From an uncultured Gammaproteobacteria bacterium (GTDB lineage Bacteria > Pseudomonadota > Gammaproteobacteria > GCA-002705445 > GCA-002716945), in the NCBI GenBank assembly GCA_902628335.1, contig CACOMO010000002.1:1-64000 (forward strand): 64,000 nt of DNA, written 5' to 3'. Shown in pieces: positions 8,635-16,291 of this stretch. Position 1 is the stretch's first letter; each line of letters opens with the position of its first letter. The notes beneath the pieces are model-generated. The model made no database searches. It saw only the letters and a list, made by a program, of their open reading frames with translations, and was not told the DNA's origin. The position numbers and the translations under genes are program-made.

Positions 8635-9723
8635 ATGTTTAAAAATATCTTTACAGCTGCACTTTTTGCTGCAGTAACATCGATGCCTGTGGTCGCGGGT
8701 GGGAAAATGGACAACTCGCAAAATTATACATCTGGGGCGCAAGGATCAAGTGGTGTCCATTTTTTTGGACGACTTTACGTAGGTTATGACCATAAAGCGA
8801 CTGGTTCCGCAAACTCAGTTGATAGTATAAGAGATAATGGTGGTAAAAGTAGATTAGGACTTAAATTTAAGGAAAATATTGGTGGTCTAACTATGCTAGG
8901 TCACGCTGAGTGGAGGTTTGATCTTGCTGATGGATGGGCAACTAGTGACAGTAAAAATTGTAATACAGACGCCAATGGCTCGTCACCTTGTCAAAGCATA
9001 GAGCTTCATATTGGTCACCTTGGTTTTATGACGCCAATCGGATATCTGGGCATGGGATCTTATGAAACACCATACAAGACAATGGGTTTTTATGATAAAA
9101 ATATGGATACTGCTATAGGCATGAATAATCATGGTGCAAGTAGTTCAACAGATTTTGGTCAAGCAGGAACATGGGATTCAAGTATCATGTATCATGGTAA
9201 AATTGGTCCGTTTCATATCGCCTACCTTAGAGGCATGGGCGAGAATTCAAACAATAACAACGTATCTAAAAATGACTACTCTTTTGGTTTGAAAGTTGAA
9301 AATATTTTAGTTGCAAATCTTGAGTTAGGTGTTGCCAGAACTTTTGATAAAAGTGAAGGGGCTGACGGTGAGTCAAACGACAAAATATTTGCTTCATATA
9401 AAGTCATGCCTAACTTAGATGTTTTTTATACATCTGAAGATCTAGAAATTACTAGTACCGGTAACGGATTTACGAATGGTGAAGGTGACATAGAAACTTT
9501 TGGCGCACACTACACTACGGGAATGCATAATCTACAACTTGTATATGCTACAGGTGATAGTAGAGAAGTAGCAGCTAATGAAGATTATAGAACAATCGGA
9601 ATTTCTAACACTATGCAGTTAAGTAAATCTACTGATATAACAATTGGTTATATTAGAAAAGGACTTCAAGGCAGTGGTAATGCAATTAGAACTTATGGTT
9701 TAGGGATAACACATAGTTTCTAA
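8635..9723 (+). CDS. Outer-membrane porin 1 (Gram-negative porin family)
   Basis: Trimeric-type general diffusion porin. A signal peptide is visible (MFKN..., hydrophobic to about residue 21, cleavage near VVAG), followed by repeated amphipathic strands beginning FFGRLYVGYD and a C-terminal phenylalanine (THSF) typical of Bam-recognised barrels. Its 362 residues fit a 16-strand porin. Cys109 and Cys119 flank a DANGxSP loop that is also conserved in porin 2 at 35106-36218, suggesting a disulfide in a surface or constriction loop. A strong GGGGAG ribosome-binding site precedes the ATG and a rho-independent terminator follows, so it is probably a highly expressed single-gene unit. Confidence 0.88.
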   Translation: MFKNIFTAALFAAVTSMPVVAGGKMDNSQNYTSGAQGSSGVHFFGRLYVGYDHKATGSANSVDSIRDNGGKSRLGLKFKENIGGLTMLGHAEWRFDLADGWATSDSKNCNTDANGSSPCQSIELHIGHLGFMTPIGYLGMGSYETPYKTMGFYDKNMDTAIGMNNHGASSSTDFGQAGTWDSSIMYHGKIGPFHIAYLRGMGENSNNNNVSKNDYSFGLKVENILVANLELGVARTFDKSEGADGESNDKIFASYKVMPNLDVFYTSEDLEITSTGNGFTNGEGDIETFGAHYTTGMHNLQLVYATGDSREVAANEDYRTIGISNTMQLSKSTDITIGYIRKGLQGSGNAIRTYGLGITHSF

Positions 9724-9743
9724 TTAAAATTTCAAATTATAAA

Positions 9744-11546
9744 TTAACCCGTCAAAGTTGGCGGGTTTTTTTTATCTAAATTGACTTGGAACCATCTCTC
9801 AAAAACTGCAAGATGCCATAGTTTGTTTCCATCAAGTTTTGTGAAGTATTTATTTGGATTTCTTAATAATTTAGTAATATTCTGCTGACTGAAAATACCT
9901 CGATCTTTACATTGAAACGAGCAAAGCGCCTCTCTAGCAAAGTTTAAAATCTTACCATTTAGAATTTTTAAAGGGGGGACTGGGAAATGAAACTTTTTTC
10001 TGTTAATTACCTCAGGGTCAAGATATTCTAGTGCTAATTTCTTCAAATAGTATTTACCATGATTTTTGACTTTTTCTGAAGATCTCACTGAACACATGAA
10101 TTCAATAAGCTCCTGGTCTAAAAAAGGTACGCGTGTCTCAAGTCCCCAGGCCATAGTCATACTATCAACCCTTTTTACAGGGTCATCAACAATCAAATGT
10201 GAAATATCAAATCTCAAAAGTTTATCTAGGAAAGATAAATTAGAATCATAAACATCAAACGACTCTTTGATGAAGTCAGAAGTATTATTGAATGTAGTAT
10301 ATTTTTTTGATATTGTAAGTTCATAATCCTGTTGCGTTCTATCTAAATAATATTTTTGAAATTTCTGAATGTCTGGTGTGCTTTTATCTTCATTCATATG
10401 CAAGTACCATGGATACCCACCAAATAACTCATCAGCACCTTGTCCACTTAAGACAACTTTTTGCTTTTTTGAAACTTCTCTAGCTAATAAGAAAAAAGCG
10501 GATGCATCTTGACTAGACATAGGTTCAGGCATATGTCTTATCACCATATCTAAATTATCAAAAAGTTGATCGTTATTAATTTTAATTTTATTGTGGTTAG
10601 TTGAGTGATTCTTACTAACTATATCTGAAAAATAAAACTCATCTCCTGGTTCTTCATTTATAGATTCAAAACCAATAGAAAAAGTATTTATATCAGATAG
10701 CTTATGTTTTGAAGCCATAGCGGCAATTAAACTTGAATCAAGCCCTCCTGAAAGTAGAATACCAACAGGAACGTCAGACGTGGATAGTCTTTTTTTTATA
10801 GCTTGTAATAAGTAATAATCAATTGCTTCAATTATTTCATTTTCGCTACCAAATTCCACTATAGGAAGATGATCAATTGAATAATATTTTTTTGTTGTAA
10901 CTCGATCATTATTATTGTCAATAAGCATAAAATGGCCTGGTTTAAGTTTAAATATATTTTCAAATAACGTATGTGGGGCAGGGACAACTGAGTGTAAGAA
11001 AAAATGGTAATTGATAGCATCTTTATTTACTTTCCCTACGTCTTTAGAGAGTAGCGACTGCATAGAGGATGAGAATGAGAAATAATCTTTATTAATTTTA
11101 TAATATAAAGGTTTAATGCCAAAACGATCTCTAGCGATAAATGCCTTTTTATTTTTTAAGTCATATATACAGAATGCAAAGACACCGTCAAGATGCTCGA
11201 CACATTTCTCTCCATAAAAATGGTAAGCTTTCAAAATCACTTCTGTGTCACCGCTAGATTCGAATACATATCCTCTCTTCTTTAAATCATTCTTAAGTGA
11301 AATATAATTATAAATTACGCCATTGAAAACTATGATGAGAGATAACTCTTTATCAAACATCGGCTGATTAGATTTAGCCGAGGTATCTATGATAGACAGC
11401 CTATGATGTCCTAAAAAAATCGATTGATTGCTGAAATGACCACTATTATCTGGCCCTCTAGCTGATATCGCATTCATCATGCATTCTTTAGTAAGTTGAT
11501 CAATAACTGCTCTGTCGAACCTTATTTCTCCACATATTCCACACAT
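9744..11546 (-). CDS. asnB: Asparagine synthetase, glutamine-hydrolysing
   Basis: Cytoplasmic two-domain enzyme converting aspartate, glutamine and ATP to asparagine. The class II glutaminase nucleophile is Cys2 (MCGICGE), and the synthetase ATP-pyrophosphatase loop is SGGLDS at residues 266-271. At about 600 residues it belongs to the larger AsnB/AsnO group, longer than the E. coli enzyme (554). This subgroup can also amidate other substrates, for example in surface polysaccharide synthesis; there are no such genes next to it here, so asparagine synthesis is the default reading. It is transcribed divergently from the nickel SOD operon, 74 bases away. Confidence 0.9.
   Translation of the reverse strand: MCGICGEIRFDRAVIDQLTKECMMNAISARGPDNSGHFSNQSIFLGHHRLSIIDTSAKSNQPMFDKELSLIIVFNGVIYNYISLKNDLKKRGYVFESSGDTEVILKAYHFYGEKCVEHLDGVFAFCIYDLKNKKAFIARDRFGIKPLYYKINKDYFSFSSSMQSLLSKDVGKVNKDAINYHFFLHSVVPAPHTLFENIFKLKPGHFMLIDNNNDRVTTKKYYSIDHLPIVEFGSENEIIEAIDYYLLQAIKKRLSTSDVPVGILLSGGLDSSLIAAMASKHKLSDINTFSIGFESINEEPGDEFYFSDIVSKNHSTNHNKIKINNDQLFDNLDMVIRHMPEPMSSQDASAFFLLAREVSKKQKVVLSGQGADELFGGYPWYLHMNEDKSTPDIQKFQKYYLDRTQQDYELTISKKYTTFNNTSDFIKESFDVYDSNLSFLDKLLRFDISHLIVDDPVKRVDSMTMAWGLETRVPFLDQELIEFMCSVRSSEKVKNHGKYYLKKLALEYLDPEVINRKKFHFPVPPLKILNGKILNFAREALCSFQCKDRGIFSQQNITKLLRNPNKYFTKLDGNKLWHLAVFERWFQVNLDKKNPPTLTG
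9746..9773 (+). terminator. Rho-independent terminator of porin 1
   Basis: Six-base-pair stem AACCCG/CGGGTT (9746-9751 with 9762-9767) with a ten-base loop, followed by a run of eight Ts. It starts 22 bases after the porin stop. It overlaps the last codons of the opposite-strand asnB, so those codons double as terminator. Confidence 0.85.
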
Positions 11547-11620
11547 AACATTTCCAGTTTTAAAATTTGAATGATAAAATAGTTTACAACATTTATGAAA
11601 ATCATTTAAGGAGAAGATTC

Positions 11621-12091
11621 ATGATTAAAATTAATAAAGCACATGCACATTGTGATATACCCTGTAAAGTGTACGATCCTGCTATAGCACAATATGCAGC
11701 ATTAAGTGTAATAAGGCTCATTGACCTTATACATGAAGTTGATGAAAGTTTACCACAAAGAAATTTTACCGCTCAGATTGCTAGGCTTTCAGCATCAAAA
11801 GAAGAGCAGGCACAAGCAGTGAAAGATGAGATTACCGTTATATGGGGTGATTATTTTAAAGATCCTCAAATTAAAGAATTCCCTGGTGTCCACGAGTTAG
11901 TTCACTCAATAATGATGGCGGGTTCAAAAAGTAAACAGGAGTTATCTAGAGAAAACGCTGAGAGTTTACTGGCAAAAGTTAACGAATTTGCAGAGATGTT
12001 TTGGGCAACAAAAAGCATTCAAACGAAAAGGTGTAAAGCACCTTATCCACCAAATATGGAGATAGTTTGTCCAATTTTAGAAGATGCTTAG
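11621..12091 (+). CDS. sodN: Nickel-containing superoxide dismutase
   Basis: Disproportionates superoxide using nickel bound by the N-terminal hook. The start is the ATG at 11621, behind AAGGAG; an upstream in-frame start at 11567 would add an unlikely leader. The nine-residue propeptide MIKINKAHA is followed by HCDIPCKVY, so removal after Ala9 would leave His1, Cys2 and Cys6 as nickel ligands with Asp3 and Tyr9 also conserved. The usual glycine after the second cysteine is lysine here. The 156-residue precursor has the four-helix-bundle length. The adjacent overlapping gene encodes the matching peptidase. NiSOD lets iron-poor marine bacteria avoid Fe-SOD; that point is established knowledge, the habitat is inference. 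Confidence 0.94.
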   Translation: MIKINKAHAHCDIPCKVYDPAIAQYAALSVIRLIDLIHEVDESLPQRNFTAQIARLSASKEEQAQAVKDEITVIWGDYFKDPQIKEFPGVHELVHSIMMAGSKSKQELSRENAESLLAKVNEFAEMFWATKSIQTKRCKAPYPPNMEIVCPILEDA

Positions 12092-12452
12092 ATTTTTCAA
12101 GATAGAAGGCAAAAGTATGGAGCCTACTATAATGTCCGGATCCCTAGTTGCTACATTGAGATTTGATAAATACAACATCAATGACATAATAGTACTACAA
12201 ATCAATGATTACCATCATATAGCTAAACGTATCGCCGGACAAATAAATACAAAGTATAAAATAAATAGCGACAATAAAAATACCTCATCTTCTTTATGTG
12301 ATTATACGTACACTAACGAAGCTATAATTGGTAAGGTAATATTTAAATTTAATCCAACATGGAAATTCTCAAGATTTGTAAAATGTTTTAAAAAATTGTT
12401 AAAATATGATACAAAATATGCAGATGAAGATAATCAAATAAAAGGAGAATAA
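12084..12452 (+). CDS. sodX: Nickel SOD maturation peptidase (S24/S26 family)
   Basis: Serine protease of the signal-peptidase/LexA fold that trims the SodN propeptide to expose the nickel-binding His1. The nucleophile is Ser11 in GKSMEPTI and the general-base lysine is Lys48 in HHIAKRIAG. At 122 residues it is a short single-domain form with no obvious N-terminal membrane anchor. It overlaps the sodN stop by eight bases, and its own stop shares one base with the grxD start (TAATG), so all three are probably one transcript. Confidence 0.9.
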   Translation: MLRFFKIEGKSMEPTIMSGSLVATLRFDKYNINDIIVLQINDYHHIAKRIAGQINTKYKINSDNKNTSSSLCDYTYTNEAIIGKVIFKFNPTWKFSRFVKCFKKLLKYDTKYADEDNQIKGE

Positions 12453-12769
12453 TGATGACAACGCTAGAGAAAATACAAAAGCAAATAGAAGAAAATCCTG
12501 TAATAATATATATGAAAGGTACACCAGACATGCCAATGTGTGGTTTCTCCTCTAGAGCGGTTGAGGCACTCAAGAAATGTGGAAAAGAATTTGCATACGT
12601 AAACATAATCCTTGATCAAGAGGTAATGCAAGAACTACCGAAATATAAAGATTGGCCGACATTCCCTCAAGTCTATATCAAAGGAGAATTGATTGGAGGT
12701 TGTGATATTACACTTGAATTATTTGAATCTGGAGAGCTGAAGCAGATGGTTGAGAATGCAGCCAAGTGA
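12452..12769 (+). CDS. grxD: Monothiol glutaredoxin Grx4
   Basis: CGFS-type glutaredoxin that binds a shared [2Fe-2S] cluster with glutathione and delivers clusters or senses iron. The motif is CGFS at residues 30-33, with the glutathione-contacting WPTFPQVY and GGCDI segments downstream. At 105 residues it is the normal single-domain form. Two consecutive ATGs (12452, 12455) are possible starts behind AAGGAG. It lies in an operon with nickel SOD, an unusual partnership that groups oxidative-stress and metal-sparing functions. Convergent with the next gene, two bases apart. Confidence 0.93.
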   Translation: MMTTLEKIQKQIEENPVIIYMKGTPDMPMCGFSSRAVEALKKCGKEFAYVNIILDQEVMQELPKYKDWPTFPQVYIKGELIGGCDITLELFESGELKQMVENAAK

Positions 12770-12771
12770 AG

Positions 12772-13395
12772 TTACTTACTGTTAGTAGCGTGGATGATAT
12801 TCCAATAATCAAAAATATTAACTTTGGAAATTTCTCTAACATCTAAGTTAGCATAGCTATTGAATTCAGAAAATGGAAAATAAGGTTTCCATCCTAATAT
12901 TTTACTGACTGGCATCAATGCTTTTTCAAACGTTTTAATGAAGATATTATCTGTGTCACAGCTGAAGTGGTTCACAATAAAAATGTCTCCATCTTCTTTG
13001 CAAACGCGTTTCATCTCGGATATTAACTTTTTTGGATTATGAGTGACCGAGATTACATACATTGCAACGACTTTATCAAAAGTATTGTCATCAAAAAAGA
13101 GCTCTTCGCCATTCATCATTGCGATATTTTTATTAGGAATTTTTCCGTTCTTAATTTTCTGACTGGCACGACCCAGCATATCTGGCGATATGTCTATACC
13201 GACTACTCTTGTATCTAATGGATAATATTTAAAAGAGGACCCTGTGCCTATTCCTATTTCTAGAACTTGATCATCCGAGCTACAGCTCATTTTTTCTATT
13301 GATGTTTTCTGGCCAGGCTTGAAAACCTTACCGAAAGTAAAGTCGTATATGCTTGATACTCTTTTGTAAGATTTAATTATTGAGTTTTGATCCAA
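12772..13395 (-). CDS. pmtA: Phosphatidylethanolamine N-methyltransferase, PmtA type
   Basis: Class I SAM-dependent methyltransferase: motif I VLEIGIGTGSS at residues 44-54, GIDIS acidic end of beta-2, and VVAMYVISV for motif post-I. The N-terminal IYDFTFGKVFKPG and the later RVCKEDGDIFIVNHFS and LGWKPYFPF segments closely resemble the Rhodobacter-type PmtA that methylates phosphatidylethanolamine toward phosphatidylcholine. UbiE-like methyltransferases are the main alternative. The start is a TTG (complement of 13393-13395) with AAAGGA seven bases upstream; no ATG is available in the right place. It is divergent from the unknown membrane protein at 13437. Confidence 0.72.
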   Translation of the reverse strand: MDQNSIIKSYKRVSSIYDFTFGKVFKPGQKTSIEKMSCSSDDQVLEIGIGTGSSFKYYPLDTRVVGIDISPDMLGRASQKIKNGKIPNKNIAMMNGEELFFDDNTFDKVVAMYVISVTHNPKKLISEMKRVCKEDGDIFIVNHFSCDTDNIFIKTFEKALMPVSKILGWKPYFPFSEFNSYANLDVREISKVNIFDYWNIIHATNSK

Positions 13396-13436
13396 TGTGA
13401 TATCCTTTCATAAATAAGATTAATTATAGCATCAAT

Positions 13437-13979
13437 ATGCCGTTAAATTTGAAAATATTTCTAGATATAATTGTTTTTTCTAAAGGACCTCAAGATCTAC
13501 CATCTAGTAGTAGGTTATTGAACCTAGTTATGCTGGCTAACCTTTTAGTAGCGCTCATATCCTTTATCCCTCAAACAATCGTGGCTATGAATATCTTAAA
13601 CGCACTAATATTCATAGTAGTGACTAGTTTATTTATAAAAGCTGCTTTAAATATTAAAGAAAAATCAGTAAATAGTCAGGATTACAGCTCAAGATATGTT
13701 CAAGTTTGCTCCGGCACACTTGGAGTACATGTGATCTTTATTCTTGTCCAAGGTATTTTGATTACACTTTTTACTGACAGTAATGAGATTACAGAAACTG
13801 AGATCCCGACTAACGTGGCAATTATATTTCTATTTGTGAGCCTGTACGCATGGTTCGTTAATGGACATATTTTCAAAAATGCACTTGACACTTCAATGAT
13901 GGCAGGACTTGGTATTTCACTATTACATGGGCTCGCAATTATATTTGTAACGCTAATAATATTACAAGCAGTGGCATGA
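13437..13979 (+). CDS. Unknown integral membrane protein
   Basis: I do not recognise a family with confidence. The 180-residue protein has about five predicted membrane helices (roughly 26-45, 47-67, 92-112, 125-143 and 153-175) and a polar N-terminus with a SKGPQDLPSS segment that looks like the most conserved part. A cysteine lies at about residue 90 before the third helix. Its stop overlaps the mpl start (ATGA), so it heads an operon with mpl, msrB and the LON-domain gene; a link to cell-envelope upkeep is only suggested by that position. The ATG has a weak ribosome-binding site. Confidence 0.7.
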   Translation: MPLNLKIFLDIIVFSKGPQDLPSSSRLLNLVMLANLLVALISFIPQTIVAMNILNALIFIVVTSLFIKAALNIKEKSVNSQDYSSRYVQVCSGTLGVHVIFILVQGILITLFTDSNEITETEIPTNVAIIFLFVSLYAWFVNGHIFKNALDTSMMAGLGISLLHGLAIIFVTLIILQAVA

Positions 13980-15304
13980 ATATACATATATTAGGTATTG
14001 GAGGCACTTTCATGGCTGGTATTGCAATTATTGCAAAGGAGATGGGGCATGAAGTAACCGGCTCTGACACAAACTTGTATGATCCCATGAAAACTGTTCT
14101 CATAAACAATAAAATAAGTTTTACTGAGAATTATAACTCTAAAACATTAGATAATAATTATGATCTAATAATTGTTGGTAATGTAATGACTAGAGGTATG
14201 GATATAATAGAGAAACTATTAGATAAAAAGATACCATTTACTTCCGGACCAGAGTGGTTATATGATAATGTTCTCTCAAAGAAAACTGTCATTGCTATAT
14301 CTGGAACACATGGTAAAACTACTACGTCTTCTATGGTGACTCATATATTAAAGTACGCTAAAAAAAATCCTAGCTATTTAATAGGTGGTTTGCCAGTCGG
14401 AACTAAGTCACCTGCAAAATTAACGAATTCAGAATATTTTGTAATTGAAGCAGATGAATACGATACAGCTTTTTTTGACAAGAGATCAAAATATCTACAC
14501 TATCACCCTGACGTAATGGTTATAAATAATATCGAATTTGATCATGCAGATATATTTGAGAATATCGAAGCAATAATAAAAAATTTTCATCATGTATTAA
14601 GAACTATGCCTAGATCAGGTAAGATCATATACAACGTTGATGATGGGAACATTCGTAAACTTATAGAGAAAGGTATTTGGTCAAAACCTATTTCTTTTTC
14701 ATCAAGTGCGAAAAAGTGTGACTGGCTTTTAGAAGAAAAAGATAATGAATTTTATTTATACAATAAATCGACTAAAAAGAAAATTGTATCTAGTTTAATT
14801 GGATGTCATAACTATAAAAATATTTCTCTAGCTATCATCGCAAGTATACAATCTGGTATTTCACTACCTAATTGTCTCAAGGCAATAAAAACATTCAAAG
14901 GTGTCAAAAGAAGAATGGAATTAGTTGGATCTTATAAAAATATTAAAATTTATGATGACTTTGCGCATCATCCAACAGAGATAGATAGTTCAATAACATC
15001 AATCAGGAAGAATTTTCCTGATAAAAAAATACTAGCAATCTGTGAAATTAAATCTAATTCTATGATCTCTGGCACACACAGAGTGAATCTTTCTAAAGCA
15101 CTTAATAAAGCGCACAGAAGCATTGTTGTAAAATCTAGGTTAGTAAAATGGTCACTATCGAATAAAAACCATAAAATTAACACTATTGAAACTTATGATG
15201 AAATAAAGGAATATATTGATAATAATATAGATAATATTGACATCATGTTAATAATGAGTAACAAGAGCACAGTAGAGTTAAGAGAAACAATTAAAAATGG
15301 CTAA
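13976..15304 (+). CDS. mpl: UDP-N-acetylmuramate:L-Ala-gamma-D-Glu-meso-DAP ligase
   Basis: Murein-recycling ligase that attaches the recovered tripeptide to UDP-MurNAc in the cytoplasm. The N-terminal HILGIGGTFMAGIA nucleotide-fold segment and GHEVTGSD match Mpl rather than MurC, the ATP loop SGTHGKTTT is at residues 109-117, and DDFAHHPTEI marks the C-terminal domain. The 442-residue length is usual. Together with ampD and ampE at 19075-20456 it indicates active peptidoglycan recycling and meso-DAP peptidoglycan. It overlaps both neighbours by 4 and 8 bases. Confidence 0.95.
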   Translation: MNIHILGIGGTFMAGIAIIAKEMGHEVTGSDTNLYDPMKTVLINNKISFTENYNSKTLDNNYDLIIVGNVMTRGMDIIEKLLDKKIPFTSGPEWLYDNVLSKKTVIAISGTHGKTTTSSMVTHILKYAKKNPSYLIGGLPVGTKSPAKLTNSEYFVIEADEYDTAFFDKRSKYLHYHPDVMVINNIEFDHADIFENIEAIIKNFHHVLRTMPRSGKIIYNVDDGNIRKLIEKGIWSKPISFSSSAKKCDWLLEEKDNEFYLYNKSTKKKIVSSLIGCHNYKNISLAIIASIQSGISLPNCLKAIKTFKGVKRRMELVGSYKNIKIYDDFAHHPTEIDSSITSIRKNFPDKKILAICEIKSNSMISGTHRVNLSKALNKAHRSIVVKSRLVKWSLSNKNHKINTIETYDEIKEYIDNNIDNIDIMLIMSNKSTVELRETIKNG

Positions 15305-15698
15305 ATTTAATAAAAGTAATGACGAATGGAAGCAAGATTTGAGTGATCTTTCTTTTAAAGTGACAAGAGAAGGTGCGACTGAGAGACCTTTTAGTGGACA
15401 GTATAATAATTTTTATCATAAAGGGGTATTTGAATGCATTTGCTGTGGTAATAAACTATTCGACTCATCTAGAAAATTTGACTCAGGTACTGGGTGGCCT
15501 AGCTTCGATAATCCGTTTTCGTCTACATCACTTGAAGAAATAGAGGACAACTCGCATGGAATGAAAAGAGTTGAAGTAAGATGTAGTAATTGTAATGCTC
15601 ATTTAGGTCATGTATTTGATGATGGACCTGCGCCTACTAATAAACGTTATTGTATCAATTCAGCATCTCTAAACTTTATTGAGAGTACGAATGAATAA
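15297..15698 (+). CDS. msrB: Peptide methionine-R-sulfoxide reductase
   Basis: Repairs the R epimer of methionine sulfoxide in proteins. The catalytic cysteine is Cys119 in RYCINSASL. Structural zinc is held by Cys47/Cys50 and Cys96/Cys99. In the motif SGTGWPSF, threonine replaces the resolving cysteine found in SGCGWPSF, so recycling must use another cysteine (Cys49 is a candidate) or direct thioredoxin reduction. The length of 133 residues is normal for a single domain. The start overlaps mpl by eight bases. Confidence 0.94.
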   Translation: MAKFNKSNDEWKQDLSDLSFKVTREGATERPFSGQYNNFYHKGVFECICCGNKLFDSSRKFDSGTGWPSFDNPFSSTSLEEIEDNSHGMKRVEVRCSNCNAHLGHVFDDGPAPTNKRYCINSASLNFIESTNE

Positions 15699-16287
15699 CC
15701 TACCAATTTTCCCTTTAAAAAGCATTGTACTACCCGGGGGTCTATTTCCATTGCGGATATTTGAGAGACGTTATCTTGATATGGTAAGAGATTCAATCAA
15801 GAATGAATCATGCTTTTGTATTGCACTGGTAAAAACAGAATCAAAAGATAAATATATTGATGATGTTTACCCTATTGCATCACTAGTAAAAATTATAGAT
15901 TGGAATCAATTGGAAGATGGCTTACTAGGGATAACAGTTGAAGGGATGAATTTAGTAGATATACAATCATGTAAACTAGATGGAAATAATTTATTAAATG
16001 GTGAATTAAAAAATATTGAGCCAGAGAGAGAATATATGATACCTGAAAAATATAGATTATTATCTAAGTTCTACAAGAAAATACATCCTGGTATAAAAAA
16101 CTTTATCGATTACAAAAAAGAGAGATATTCAGATGCATCTTGGGTAGGATTTAGGCTCACAGAATGTCTCCCACTTGATTTATCTACAAAAGCGAATTTA
16201 ATATCATCGAATGATGCAATTGAGCGTCTTGAAAAAATACATGAGATTATCCATAAACTCTACCGCGAGGAACTTAAAGTCTTATAA
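15691..16287 (+). CDS. LON substrate-binding-domain protein (stand-alone)
   Basis: Contains only the N-terminal LON domain, which in Lon protease recognises substrates: LPIFPLKSIVLPGGLFPLRI at the start and FERRYLDMV just after are the signature. No ATPase or protease domain follows in its 198 residues. Stand-alone LON proteins are widespread in proteobacteria and poorly characterised. The ATG at 15691 overlaps the msrB stop by eight bases (an upstream TTG at 15679 is less likely). Last gene of the mpl operon, four bases from the convergent ilvD stop. Confidence 0.85.
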   Translation: MNNLPIFPLKSIVLPGGLFPLRIFERRYLDMVRDSIKNESCFCIALVKTESKDKYIDDVYPIASLVKIIDWNQLEDGLLGITVEGMNLVDIQSCKLDGNNLLNGELKNIEPEREYMIPEKYRLLSKFYKKIHPGIKNFIDYKKERYSDASWVGFRLTECLPLDLSTKANLISSNDAIERLEKIHEIIHKLYREELKVL

Positions 16288-16291
16288 TAAA

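Noticed and set aside
11570-11606. Separated AATGAT and ATCATT arms before sodN, considered as a Fur or Nur site
   Set aside because: The arms are 25 bases apart and the middle does not fit the consensus of either regulator.
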